From Prochlorococcus sp. AG-424-P23 (GTDB lineage: Bacteria > Cyanobacteriota > Cyanobacteriia > PCC-6307 > Cyanobiaceae): a DNA stretch of 59,148 nucleotides. The stretch lies in assembly GCA_003210135.1 (NCBI GenBank), contig QCNK01000010.1:1-59148 (forward strand). Reading direction: 5' to 3'. The notes below the pieces were generated by a model. The model was not told the origin of the DNA, ran no database searches, and saw only the letters and a list, made by a program, of their open reading frames with translations. The first letter of the stretch is position 1; the number at the start of each line of letters is the position of its first letter. This document shows, in pieces, positions 6,149 to 14,074 of the stretch. The translations under genes and the position numbers were made by a program.

Positions 6149-7670
6149 GCTTATTTATGATTGGATTTGGTTTAGGAAGAATCGTGTCACTAATTAATAA
6201 TCCCCAACTTAATTGTTCTTCCCAAGTAATATCTTCTCTGTATATAGTGCCAAGTTGATCATTTATTTTTGAAGATAATTTTGGCAATAAAGGTAGTAGT
6301 AATAAGCCTATAATTCGGGTGCTTTCTAATACGTTGTAAATAATTTCTTGAACAAGAGGGAAATTATCTTTTTCTTTTATTAACATCCATGGTTGATTAT
6401 CATTCAAATACAAATTTGTATTAATTGCTAGGCTAAGCACTTCATTGGCTGCTAGATCTAATTTGTAGATATCAAAATTATGAATATAGTTTTCAACTGC
6501 AATTTTGGCATAATTTTTTAATTTATTATCACTTGAAATTTTTTTATTATTTGGCACTTTGTTATCAAACCATTTTCTAGACATAGATGATGTTCTATTT
6601 AGCAAATTACCAATTGTATTGGCTAAGTCATTATTGATAATGTCAACAAATCTTTTATCTTGAAAATCTCCATCATTTCCTAGTGATATGTCTTTAATGA
6701 GATACCACCTTACAGGATCATTGCCATATTTTGAAAGCAAAATGTCAGGGTCGAGTACATTTCCTAAGCTTTTACCCATTTTTTGCCCCTCTCTCGTGAG
6801 AAACCCATGTCCTAACACTTTTTTGGGGACTTTCATATCAGCAGAAATGAGCATTGCAGGCCAATAGACAGCATGAAACCTAAGTATATCTTTACCTATT
6901 AAATGAATATCAGCTGGCCATCCTCCATTAATTGATTTTTCCAATGAATTATCTGTTGCATCAGAACTAATAGCACTTACATATCCAAGTAAAGCATCAA
7001 ACCATACGTAGAAGGTGTGATTGTCGTGGCCAGGAACAGGAATTCCCCATGAGACATTTGTTCTTGAAATTGAAAAATCCTTTAAACCTCTTGAAACAAA
7101 ATTTATAATTTCATTCCTTCTTTCTATTGGTTCTATAAAAGATGGTTCGTTGATTATTTTCTCAATTTCTTTTTGATATTTCGAAAGCCTAAAAAAGAGA
7201 TTCTCTTCATTTTTCCATTCCAGATTTTTTTGATGTATAGGACATTTATATGTTGATGAGTTTTCTGGATTATCTTTAAATTCTTCACAACCGACACAAT
7301 ACCAACCTTTTTGTACTCCCATATAAATATCATCAGATGATTTAACTCTTTCATAAAATTCATTAACAACCAACTCATGATTTTTTGAAGATGTCCTTAT
7401 AAATTTATCGAAAGATATATCCCAATTTTTCCAGTTAATTTTAAAAACTTCTGAGATTTCATCGCAATGTTCTTTTGGTTCAATACCTTTTTCATTTGCA
7501 GTTCTTTGTATTTTTAGACCATGTTCATCAACACCTGTGATGAAAATAACATCTTCACCTAAAAGCCTTTTATACCTAGCTATCGAGTCACAAATTATAG
7601 TTGTGTATACACTTCCTAAATGAGGTTTATCATTTACATAATATAAAGGGGTAGTAATGATAAAACTCAT
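6126..7670 (-). CDS. metG: Methionyl-tRNA synthetase
   Basis: This class I synthetase charges tRNA-Met in the cytoplasm. The HIGH-type motif is HLGS at residues 17-20. The KMSKS-type loop is KMGKS at 297-301. Cys125, Cys128, Cys143 and His146 lie where a zinc knuckle is expected. The anticodon-binding helices occupy roughly 370-514. Length 514 is that of the shorter form without the C-terminal tRNA-binding domain. The N-terminal core (TTPLYYVNDKPHLGS) and GVDEHGLKI near residue 46 are diagnostic. It overlaps the downstream lptC-like gene. Confidence 0.95.
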   Translation of the reverse strand: MSFIITTPLYYVNDKPHLGSVYTTIICDSIARYKRLLGEDVIFITGVDEHGLKIQRTANEKGIEPKEHCDEISEVFKINWKNWDISFDKFIRTSSKNHELVVNEFYERVKSSDDIYMGVQKGWYCVGCEEFKDNPENSSTYKCPIHQKNLEWKNEENLFFRLSKYQKEIEKIINEPSFIEPIERRNEIINFVSRGLKDFSISRTNVSWGIPVPGHDNHTFYVWFDALLGYVSAISSDATDNSLEKSINGGWPADIHLIGKDILRFHAVYWPAMLISADMKVPKKVLGHGFLTREGQKMGKSLGNVLDPDILLSKYGNDPVRWYLIKDISLGNDGDFQDKRFVDIINNDLANTIGNLLNRTSSMSRKWFDNKVPNNKKISSDNKLKNYAKIAVENYIHNFDIYKLDLAANEVLSLAINTNLYLNDNQPWMLIKEKDNFPLVQEIIYNVLESTRIIGLLLLPLLPKLSSKINDQLGTIYREDITWEEQLSWGLLISDTILPKPNPIINKLEYDQHL

Positions 7671-7739
7671 AAAGCTTTTTTATTAATATTAACAGAAATT
7701 TTTTTAATCTTATAATTGGATATTTTATAAATTATTTAA

Positions 7740-8924
7740 TTAATATATAAACTCTAAAAGATTATTATCATTTATAATGTGTTTTACTTTATATACTTTA
7801 TTACTATATATTTCTATTGATACAAAAAGAGTAATAAGTATTTCTAATGAATATTCTGGAAAAAAAACTAATGCTATATTTCTTTTATGATTAATCCACT
7901 TAACAAATACTATTTTATAAATCGGTTTATTTTCGTTCTTAAAAAATAATGTTAAATACTTAAACTTATCATTTTTGAAGATATTGTTGTTCTCTATTTG
8001 TCTATTCTTTGAATAGTCAATAATCTTTGAGACTGAATTAATACTAAGTGGATCGTAATTATTAATTTTATTATATACTTGTCTTTGTATAATTAAATCA
8101 AGATATCTTCGTAATGGTGAAGTACATTGTACATACATTTTAAGTCCTAATGATTCATGGATCCCTGGCTTAGTTGTAATATAACTTCTTCCCATATATT
8201 GTTTTAATATTATATATTTAATTTCACTATCATTGTATCTATTAAGTATTTCAGATGGATTACAATTTAATTTCTGAATCCTAAATGCAGCCGCTAAATT
8301 ATATTTATCTAAAAATAAACTTGTTACATAACCCATTAATATCATTGATTCTGCAACTATAATTTGTGAAAGTGAATTTTCTAATTTATTTAGTATAACT
8401 TTATCCTTATATAATTTAATTTTACTATTAGGACTATCAAAAATAATTGCTCCTTTTTTCTTTCTGAATTTAATACTTTTTTCTAATAAATTTTTGATTT
8501 CAATTAATTCAATTTCTTCTTTAGGTTCTAATTCTAATATTTCATTTGCATCTTCATATGTTAATTGATATTTTGGTTTTATTAATGCTTCAATTATTTC
8601 ATAATTATTTATTGATCCATCATCATTGAATTCAATTGCTGCACTAATTGTTTCTGAAATTTTATTTTGAGCAAGATTTGCCTTTTCAAGAACATCTTTA
8701 GGTAGCATTGGGACATATTGATCAATTAAATATAAACTGCTATTTCTCATTCTTGCATCTAAATCAATACTAGATTCATGCGAAAAGATTTTGCATGGAT
8801 TACTAATATGTATCCATAATTTTTTTATATTTCCTTCTCTTATTTCTAAAGAAATTGCGTCATCAACTTCATGTGGATCATCAGAGTCAATAATATAAGT
8901 TTTTAAATTAGTTAAATCTTTCAA
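7740..8924 (-). CDS. Stand-alone RNB-domain ribonuclease (RNase II/R family)
   Basis: The product is essentially only the RNB catalytic domain, which degrades RNA 3' to 5'. The metal-binding acidic cluster is IDSDDPHEVDDAI at residues 12-24. The conserved SPLRRYLDLIIQRQ sits about two-thirds along. At 394 residues it is much shorter than RNase R or RNase II. The N-terminal cold-shock domains are missing, and I see no clear C-terminal S1 domain. Related cyanobacterial proteins have been named zam or VacB-like. It sits upstream of metG on the same strand and downstream of rpsR. Confidence 0.82.
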   Translation of the reverse strand: MKDLTNLKTYIIDSDDPHEVDDAISLEIREGNIKKLWIHISNPCKIFSHESSIDLDARMRNSSLYLIDQYVPMLPKDVLEKANLAQNKISETISAAIEFNDDGSINNYEIIEALIKPKYQLTYEDANEILELEPKEEIELIEIKNLLEKSIKFRKKKGAIIFDSPNSKIKLYKDKVILNKLENSLSQIIVAESMILMGYVTSLFLDKYNLAAAFRIQKLNCNPSEILNRYNDSEIKYIILKQYMGRSYITTKPGIHESLGLKMYVQCTSPLRRYLDLIIQRQVYNKINNYDPLSINSVSKIIDYSKNRQIENNNIFKNDKFKYLTLFFKNENKPIYKIVFVKWINHKRNIALVFFPEYSLEILITLFVSIEIYSNKVYKVKHIINDNNLLEFIY

Positions 8925-8969
8925 ATATTTGAGATATCAACTATGGTGCCGACTATATTACGTATGAAA

Positions 8970-9191
8970 TTATCCTTCAGGATTTACGAAGGGTAGAAGA
9001 GCTACAATTCTGGCTCTTTTTACAGCTAATGTCAGATCTCTTTGTTGCTTAGAGGTTAAACCAGTCATTCTTCTTGGTAAGATTTTTCCTCTTTCAGTTA
9101 TAAATTTTTTTAGGAGTTCTACATCCTTATAGTCAATAGGATCCCCAGGTTTGATAGGTGATAATTGCTTTTTAAAAATTGAATTAGGCAT
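8970..9191 (-). CDS. rpsR: 30S ribosomal protein S18
   Basis: S18 sits on the small-subunit platform next to S6. The 73-residue product has the expected segments [11 protein letters not shown] (about 20-30), [19 protein letters not shown] (about 35-53) and [12 protein letters not shown] near the end. It follows rpmG by 17 bases, the usual rpmG-rpsR pair of cyanobacteria and plastids. Confidence 0.95.
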   Translation of the reverse strand: MPNSIFKKQLSPIKPGDPIDYKDVELLKKFITERGKILPRRMTGLTSKQQRDLTLAVKRARIVALLPFVNPEG

Positions 9192-9208
9192 GATTTAATT
9201 TAATTTGA

Positions 9209-9403
9209 TTACTTTATTTCTTTGTGAATTGTCATTCTATTTAAGTGAGGATTAAACTTTTTTAGTTCTAATCTTTCAGTTGTATTTCTACGATTCTTTT
9301 CAGTAGTATATCTTGAGACACCATTTGATCTCTTAGGATCTGTGCTTGTCCTGGCTTCAGTACATTCCAGGGTCACCACAACTCTTGTCCCTTTTTTTGC
9401 CAT
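9209..9403 (-). CDS. rpmG: 50S ribosomal protein L33
   Basis: I place the start at ATG 9403-9401, giving [14 protein letters not shown] at the N-terminus and 64 residues, the normal L33 length. A longer frame back to 9451 adds 16 residues not found in the family. The later part ([21 protein letters not shown]) is the diagnostic segment. Only one Cys of the zinc-ribbon type is present, so this is the zinc-free form. It leads into rpsR and is divergent from pheT. Confidence 0.93.
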   Translation of the reverse strand: MAKKGTRVVVTLECTEARTSTDPKRSNGVSRYTTEKNRRNTTERLELKKFNPHLNRMTIHKEIK

Positions 9404-9504
9404 TTTAATTAATACTTTATTGTATAATTTTCTATTGTACATCTTCAACAAACTTTTTTGAAGATATACAAATTTCTCTTATCATCATTGATTTAAAAAT
9501 ATAA

Positions 9505-11949
9505 ATGAAAGTTTCTCAAAATTGGTTGAAAAATTTAGTAGAAATTACTTCTAGTCCTGAAGATCTCTCTGAGAAATTGTCTATTGGTGGATTTGAGGTT
9601 GAATCGTTAGAGGATTGTTCTGAAAATGTAAATGGTGTTGTTTTAGGTAAGGTTTTATCTGTTTTAAAACATGAAGGATCTGACAAACTCTCGATTTGCC
9701 AAGTTGATATTGGTACTTCAAAGAATTTACAAATTATCTGTGGTGCGCGAAATATTAAGCCAAATATTTATGTTTATGTTGCTACTATCGGTTCGAAATT
9801 AAATGCAGTTGATTTAACTATTAAAAGAAGTGAGATTAGAGGTGTCATGAGTGAAGGAATGATATGCTCTCTGCAGGAACTAGGATTAGTAGACTCCAGC
9901 GAAGGGATAGAGATTATTGATGAAGATTTAGCCTTAAAACATGAATTGGGCACTCCAGGGGCTGACTTGCTTCAATTAAATGATTTTATATATGATTTAG
10001 CCATTACAGCTAATAGACCTGACGGAATGTCGGTTATAGGTATAGCCCGCGAAATTTCTGCCCTTTTAGAATCCAAATTAAATTTTCCAGAATTAAACCA
10101 TAAATACAATATTCATTTACTTAATGGGATGAAACTTTGCCCTGAGGCAATAACATCTGATTGCATTTATACAATAAGCTGCATTGATGGAGTAAATGGA
10201 GATAAATTATCACCAAAATGGCTTAAAGACCGTATAGAAAAATCAGGTATAAAGTCTATTAATCTTCTAGTAGATTTAACAAACTACATTCTTTTAGAAC
10301 AAGGGCAACCTTTGCATGCGTTTGACAGAGAAAAACTATCTAACTTAATTGGAAAGGAAGTTTCCCCAAAAGACTTTTCTGTACGAAAAGCCAAGGATAA
10401 CGAAAGTCTTCTATGTTTAGATGGTAAAAATTATGAATTAAATGAAAATATTACAGTAATTACTTGTTGCAATAAACCTGTTGCTATCGCTGGGGTAATA
10501 GGTGGTTTAGAGACTTCTGTAACTGATACTACCTCTTCTATTTTCCTTGAAGGCGCTGTTTTTAATCCAGTTACTATAAGAAAATCTTCAAAGGCGATTG
10601 GCATTAGAACAGAATCTAGCAGCAGATATGAAAAAGGGATTTCATCAAAAAATACATTAAGTGCAGTTACAAGGGCAATTAATCTTTTAGAAGAATATTT
10701 TTCTATTAATTTACCAATAATCAATACCTCGAATTTAACAAATGATGAGGATATTTTTATTAAATTACGGAGAAATCGAATTCATAAGATTCTTGGTCCA
10801 TTAATCATTAACGATCAATTTGAAAAAAGAAATTTATCTGATACTGAAATAGTTGATAAACTAAAACTTATAGGTTGTACTTTAAAGAGTAAAGAATATG
10901 GCTGGGATGTAGCAGTAATTCCTAATAGATCACAAGATTTAACAAGAGAAATAGATTTAATTGAAGAAATTGCAAGATTAATAGGGTATGACAGATTCGA
11001 CTTAAACCTTCCTAATCCAATTAAGCCTGGAAAATTATCATCAGAACAATTGGCATTGAGAAAAGTAAAAAATGGTTTTACAGAAAATGGTTTTAACGAG
11101 GTACTTAGCTACTCTCTTGTTCCAGAAGATAAAGAAACACTCATAAAGATTTCTAATCCTTTGTTACTAGAAACTAGCTGCCTAAGAGATAATATCTGGA
11201 AAGAACATTTGGAGATTGTAAACCGAAATATAAAAGCTGGACAAACAAGTTGTTTTATATTTGAAATAGGAAATGTTTTTCATAAGAATACTGAGTTCAT
11301 TCAAGAAGAATTACTGAATGGTGCAATTTATGGCAATAGAAAATTTGGGAAATGGGTAAATTCGGGTAAGGATAATGATCTTAATTATTTTCAGGCTAGA
11401 GGAAAGTTAATGGAAGCCTTATCATGTTTGAATATAAAAATAGATGATAAACCTACTGATTCAATAGATTTTCTTCATCCAGGAAGAACAGCAAAACTAA
11501 TTATTGAAGGTAAAGATGCAGGTTATTTTGGTGAAATTCATCCCAGATTGATACTAGAAAAGAAGTCATTAAAAAAAGTTTATTTATTTAGCATAAATGT
11601 CCCTAACCTCTTGGTAGCTAGTACGAGAAAAAATAAATGGATTCCAATATTTAAGCAATACCCAACTGTTCCGAAAATGGAAAGGGATATAAATTTTGTT
11701 TTTAGTAAGAAATTTTTAATTAGCGATATAACTTCGCAAATAAGAAAAGCAGGAAAAAATCTTTTAGAGGATGTATATTTAATGGATGCTTTTGAAGATA
11801 TTAAATTTGGTGAGGACTATATAAGCTATACATTTAGATTATCTTATAGAGATAAAGAAAAAACATTACTGGACTCAGATATTAAATCAATACATTCAAG
11901 CATCATTACTAATATTGAAAAAAGTTTTAACACAAAATTGAGGAATTAA
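9505..11949 (+). CDS. pheT: Phenylalanyl-tRNA synthetase beta chain
   Basis: PheT pairs with PheS to form the heterotetrameric enzyme that charges tRNA-Phe. An EMAP-like tRNA-binding domain lies at residues ~40-150 (VVLGKVLSVLKHEGSDKL, then CGARN). A B3/B4 region follows with DLTNYILLEQGQPLHAFD near 252-269. B5 contains VAVIPNRSQDLTREIDLIEE. The catalytic-like core sits near 520-690, and the ferredoxin-fold anticodon-binding domain is at the C-terminus (KMERDINFVF onward). Length 814 is typical. pheS is not adjacent, as is common in cyanobacteria. A copy of the 51-bp element begins 11 bases after the stop codon. Confidence 0.96.
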   Translation: MKVSQNWLKNLVEITSSPEDLSEKLSIGGFEVESLEDCSENVNGVVLGKVLSVLKHEGSDKLSICQVDIGTSKNLQIICGARNIKPNIYVYVATIGSKLNAVDLTIKRSEIRGVMSEGMICSLQELGLVDSSEGIEIIDEDLALKHELGTPGADLLQLNDFIYDLAITANRPDGMSVIGIAREISALLESKLNFPELNHKYNIHLLNGMKLCPEAITSDCIYTISCIDGVNGDKLSPKWLKDRIEKSGIKSINLLVDLTNYILLEQGQPLHAFDREKLSNLIGKEVSPKDFSVRKAKDNESLLCLDGKNYELNENITVITCCNKPVAIAGVIGGLETSVTDTTSSIFLEGAVFNPVTIRKSSKAIGIRTESSSRYEKGISSKNTLSAVTRAINLLEEYFSINLPIINTSNLTNDEDIFIKLRRNRIHKILGPLIINDQFEKRNLSDTEIVDKLKLIGCTLKSKEYGWDVAVIPNRSQDLTREIDLIEEIARLIGYDRFDLNLPNPIKPGKLSSEQLALRKVKNGFTENGFNEVLSYSLVPEDKETLIKISNPLLLETSCLRDNIWKEHLEIVNRNIKAGQTSCFIFEIGNVFHKNTEFIQEELLNGAIYGNRKFGKWVNSGKDNDLNYFQARGKLMEALSCLNIKIDDKPTDSIDFLHPGRTAKLIIEGKDAGYFGEIHPRLILEKKSLKKVYLFSINVPNLLVASTRKNKWIPIFKQYPTVPKMERDINFVFSKKFLISDITSQIRKAGKNLLEDVYLMDAFEDIKFGEDYISYTFRLSYRDKEKTLLDSDIKSIHSSIITNIEKSFNTKLRN

Positions 11950-11959
11950 TTGTACTAAT

Positions 11960-12010
11960 AGTCTTATTTAAGACTAATAACAAGTCTATAAATAATTCTT
12001 ATATGAGATA
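11960..12010. repeat. 51-bp palindromic element, copy 1
   Basis: Five pentamers related to AGACT/AGTCT start at 11960 (AGTCT), 11971 (AGACT), 11983 (AGTCT), 11995 (ATTCT) and 12006 (AGATA). The spacers are 6, 7, 7 and 6 bases. The arms 11962-11975 and 11995-12008 pair at 12 of 14 positions (one a G-T) around the centre of the third pentamer. The element lies between the pheT stop and the small exported-protein gene at 12055. It could act as a pheT 3' hairpin, as an operator or as a mobile palindromic repeat. Copies at 12490 and 12676 have the same spacing. Confidence 0.6.
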
Positions 12011-12054
12011 AGTAATAATCCTGTAAAACTGTTTAATGTTGTATTATATAAGCC

Positions 12055-12303
12055 ATGGTCAATTTTTTATCTCTACTGATATCCTCAGTGCTGTGGGTCC
12101 AAGTCCCCCAGTGGTCAGACGATTGGTCTAAATGTTCTGTTGACGTGCCTGACGCTTCATGTCATTGGTATATTACAGCACCTGATAATACTTTTGGGGA
12201 AGGTTTTGATTGGGCTAATGCACCTTGGTTTGATGCAAATGGATTAAGTGATGTACCTAGCATTGATAAGCAAACTGCTATTCAAAAGCTTCAAACTAAG
12301 TAG
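12055..12303 (+). CDS. Small exported Trp/Asp-rich protein (82 aa), unknown
   Basis: A hydrophobic N-terminus (residues 3-16, FLSLLISSVLWVQV) resembles a short signal peptide or anchor. The rest is acidic and rich in Trp and Asp, with two Cys nine residues apart (KCS...SCHW) that could form a disulfide. The middle has GEGFDWANAPWFD and the end is helical (KQTAIQKLQTK). It is not a transporter or enzyme I recognise. The gene stands alone, with a 51-bp element 44 bases before its ATG and two more downstream. A weak hairpin (ACTGTC/GGCAGT, 12305-12321) follows the stop. A 12-base direct repeat, AAACTGTTTAAT, occurs before (12026-12037) and after (12335-12346) the gene. Confidence 0.6.
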   Translation: MVNFLSLLISSVLWVQVPQWSDDWSKCSVDVPDASCHWYITAPDNTFGEGFDWANAPWFDANGLSDVPSIDKQTAIQKLQTK

Positions 12304-12331
12304 TACTGTCTTTAAGGCAGTTCAGGTAGAC

Positions 12332-12403
12332 ATGAAACTGTTTAATTGCAATACTTTAAAGCAAGTATTATTTTCTTGGACATTGAAAGGACATGACTTA
12401 TAG
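12332..12403 (+). CDS. Doubtful 23-aa frame
   Basis: ATG 12332 to TAG 12401-12403 encodes a 23-residue peptide beginning MKLFNC and ending WTLKGHDL. The composition (Trp, Cys, His, Gly) is less AT-driven than random frames here, but it is too short to trust. It begins with one copy of the AAACTGTTTAAT repeat. Confidence 0.2.
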   Translation: MKLFNCNTLKQVLFSWTLKGHDL

Positions 12404-12489
12404 ATTTATTATTCAATTTTTTAATTTTTCCCAGTCAATAAACATTTTTGGTGCGGTTTATTCAAATTAATAAATTATAATGTCTTACT

Positions 12490-12540
12490 AATCTATTATG
12501 AGACTTTATAGTAGACTAATTAATAGACTCATATAAGAAA
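12490..12540. repeat. 51-bp palindromic element, copy 2
   Basis: Pentamers start at 12490 (AATCT), 12501, 12513 and 12525 (all AGACT) and 12536 (AGAAA), with spacers of 6, 7, 7 and 6. The arms 12492-12505 and 12525-12538 pair at 11 of 14 positions. Every pentamer lies exactly 186 bp before its counterpart in copy 3. The segment CTCATATAAGA at its right end recurs in copy 3, and inverted over its first ten bases in copy 1. Confidence 0.6.
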
Positions 12541-12675
12541 TACTATACAAAAAATTATTATATTTTTTAAAATAAATTTTATTTAAATTTCCATTTATAC
12601 ATAATTATAGTTTCCATAAATTTAAAAAATAAATAATTTATGAGGATAGATGTTTTTTACTTAATAGTTATCATT

Positions 12676-12726
12676 AATCTCATATAAGACTATAAAATAG
12701 ACTCACTACTAGTCTTATATTAGAAT
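12676..12726. repeat. 51-bp palindromic element, copy 3
   Basis: Pentamers start at 12676 (AATCT), 12687 and 12699 (AGACT), 12711 (AGTCT) and 12722 (AGAAT), with spacers of 6, 7, 7 and 6. This is the best palindrome of the three. The arms 12678-12691 and 12711-12724 pair at 13 of 14 positions, including an unbroken 11-bp stem (ATATAAGACTA with TAGTCTTATAT). TCTTATATGAGAT in copy 1 (11997-12009) is the exact inverse of 12677-12689. It ends eight bases from the stop codon of the RHH-J gene and might serve as its transcription end. Confidence 0.6.
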
Positions 12727-12733
12727 GAGTATA

Positions 12734-13744
12734 CTAATTTCTATATAAATTTTTTAGCAATTGATACGCTTCATTTAATTTTCTCATTTGATCCGTTGAT
12801 CCTCCAGCATCTGGATGCGTCTCTAAGGCAATTGATTTATAGGCCTCCTTAATTTTACGCAACGTATGAGCTGATCCTGCGGATGTTGATAAATTCAGTA
12901 ATTTAAGTGCTCCATGTACTGTCATTGTTGAGTCCAAAGTTTCAAATGAATTTGATCTGTTATTTCGCTTAAATCTACTTACAAACCTTCTCATAAGTGT
13001 TGGTATCCTATTAATTAGATCTGATGTAGCAAAAGGGTCTTCTAAAACACCAATCATTAATAAAACAATTTCAAGGGATGGATTTTTCTTTATCCAAAAT
13101 GGGCATAATTCAGTCATTAATTTATTGGCTGCACTCCACGTAAAGGGTAGATTTTCAGTTCCATCAAGATTTGGCCATATATCCCTTCCAAACCAATCCA
13201 TCGAAGCTTCTACTACATGATCATTAGGAACTGATCCATATAAGGTTTTCCAATGACTAATTAACTCAATTCGACATTTTATTAATTCAGTTTCTTTAAT
13301 TGTATTAATTTGAATATCATTAATATTCTCCTTTAATTTTTCACTATTAATACTTCTTCTTAAATTCTTTACTTTTTTTTCAACAAAATTGGGAAGGCTT
13401 ATGTTTGCGTTGGCTTTTTCTTTATATTGATTGTTATTTGGAACTCTTTTATTCAAAGATATCTCATTAACTTCTTTTTTTACTTCTGATTTAATTAATA
13501 CCAATGCAGTATCTTCATCAATATTAAATTTTTCATTATCCTTATTCTCGTTAAATTCTATTTCTTGCTGTTGGTTCTTAGGTAGTAAATCATCTTCTTG
13601 AAGAAGTTCTTTAAGTATCTTTTCTATTACAGGTCCTCTTGCTCTAAATCCCCACTCTTTTCGTAATTGATCAAACCTGGAAATTAGTTCCTCAGGTAAA
13701 TCAATTGAAATTCTTTTTGTAGTTGAATTTTCAGGAATATTCAA
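12734..13744 (-). CDS. RHH DNA-binding domain fused to a C-terminal J domain
   Basis: Residues ~9-48 match a ribbon-helix-helix domain: strand TKRISIDLP, helix EELISRFDQLRKEWG, then a turn and helix PVIEKILKELL. A charged Asn/Lys/Glu linker (~50-150) follows. A conserved-looking helical region (~155-265) contains ISHWKTLYG and MDWFGRDIWPN. The C-terminal ~60 residues form a J domain with the HPD triad at 310-312 and the helix MRKLNEAYQLLKNL. J domains recruit and stimulate Hsp70 (DnaK), so the protein could couple a DNA site to a chaperone. No glycine-rich or zinc region of a full DnaJ is present. The fusion is read directly from one uninterrupted frame; the role is inference. Confidence 0.75.
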   Translation of the reverse strand: MNIPENSTTKRISIDLPEELISRFDQLRKEWGFRARGPVIEKILKELLQEDDLLPKNQQQEIEFNENKDNEKFNIDEDTALVLIKSEVKKEVNEISLNKRVPNNNQYKEKANANISLPNFVEKKVKNLRRSINSEKLKENINDIQINTIKETELIKCRIELISHWKTLYGSVPNDHVVEASMDWFGRDIWPNLDGTENLPFTWSAANKLMTELCPFWIKKNPSLEIVLLMIGVLEDPFATSDLINRIPTLMRRFVSRFKRNNRSNSFETLDSTMTVHGALKLLNLSTSAGSAHTLRKIKEAYKSIALETHPDAGGSTDQMRKLNEAYQLLKNLYRN

Positions 13745-13891
13745 TAATATTTTCTTAAATAGTAAGGAATTTATTTAATTTTATTCAAAAAAAATTGAAA
13801 GTCCATACGGAATATTGTTTTTAAATTAAAACCAATTTATTTTCATGTCACAAGTCAATTAAGTATCTTTTTATAATAAAAATAAAAAAAA

Positions 13892-14071
13892 ATGTTTAAT
13901 TGTTATCACAAGTCATCTAAAGAGAGAAAGAGTTTTTATCAACATAAGAAACTAGAAATGCTCAATTATATTAAGGATTCACTTGAACGTAAAATCGCCT
14001 CTGTAACAGCATCAATAGAAGTACTAGAAAGCCAAATAAGCAGGGATAAAGAAGTTGAAGTTACTAACTAA
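13892..14071 (+). CDS. Small conserved-looking helical protein (59 aa)
   Basis: The frame starts at ATG 13892 and ends at TAA 14069-14071, with an internal ATG at 13958 as an alternative. The basic N-terminal third is followed by a long amphipathic helix, roughly LEMLNYIKDSLERKIASVT, then SIEVLESQISR. This looks like a short coiled coil. It has no signal or membrane segment. The codon use and heptad pattern make it a convincing gene, and I recall similar short proteins in marine picocyanobacteria, though not a function. It ends three bases from the convergent apa2-like gene. Confidence 0.6.
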   Translation: MFNCYHKSSKERKSFYQHKKLEMLNYIKDSLERKIASVTASIEVLESQISRDKEVEVTN

Positions 14072-14074
14072 TAT

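Larger units (their letters stand above)
12304..12733. other. 430-bp gap with palindromic repeats and no clear gene
   Basis: This stretch between the convergent genes at 12055-12303 and 12734-13744 is far longer than most gaps in the window. It holds a short hairpin at 12305-12321, a doubtful 23-codon frame at 12332-12403 and two copies of the 51-bp element (12490-12540 and 12676-12726). The remainder is AT-rich sequence in which I see nothing. Because both flanking genes end here, the repeats are not in the promoter of either. An unannotated transcript is possible. Confidence 0.5.

Noticed and set aside
11960..12726. CRISPR array
   Set aside because: The repeats are 5-base units with 6-7 base spacers and palindromic order. 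There are no 25-40 base repeats with unique spacers and no cas genes.
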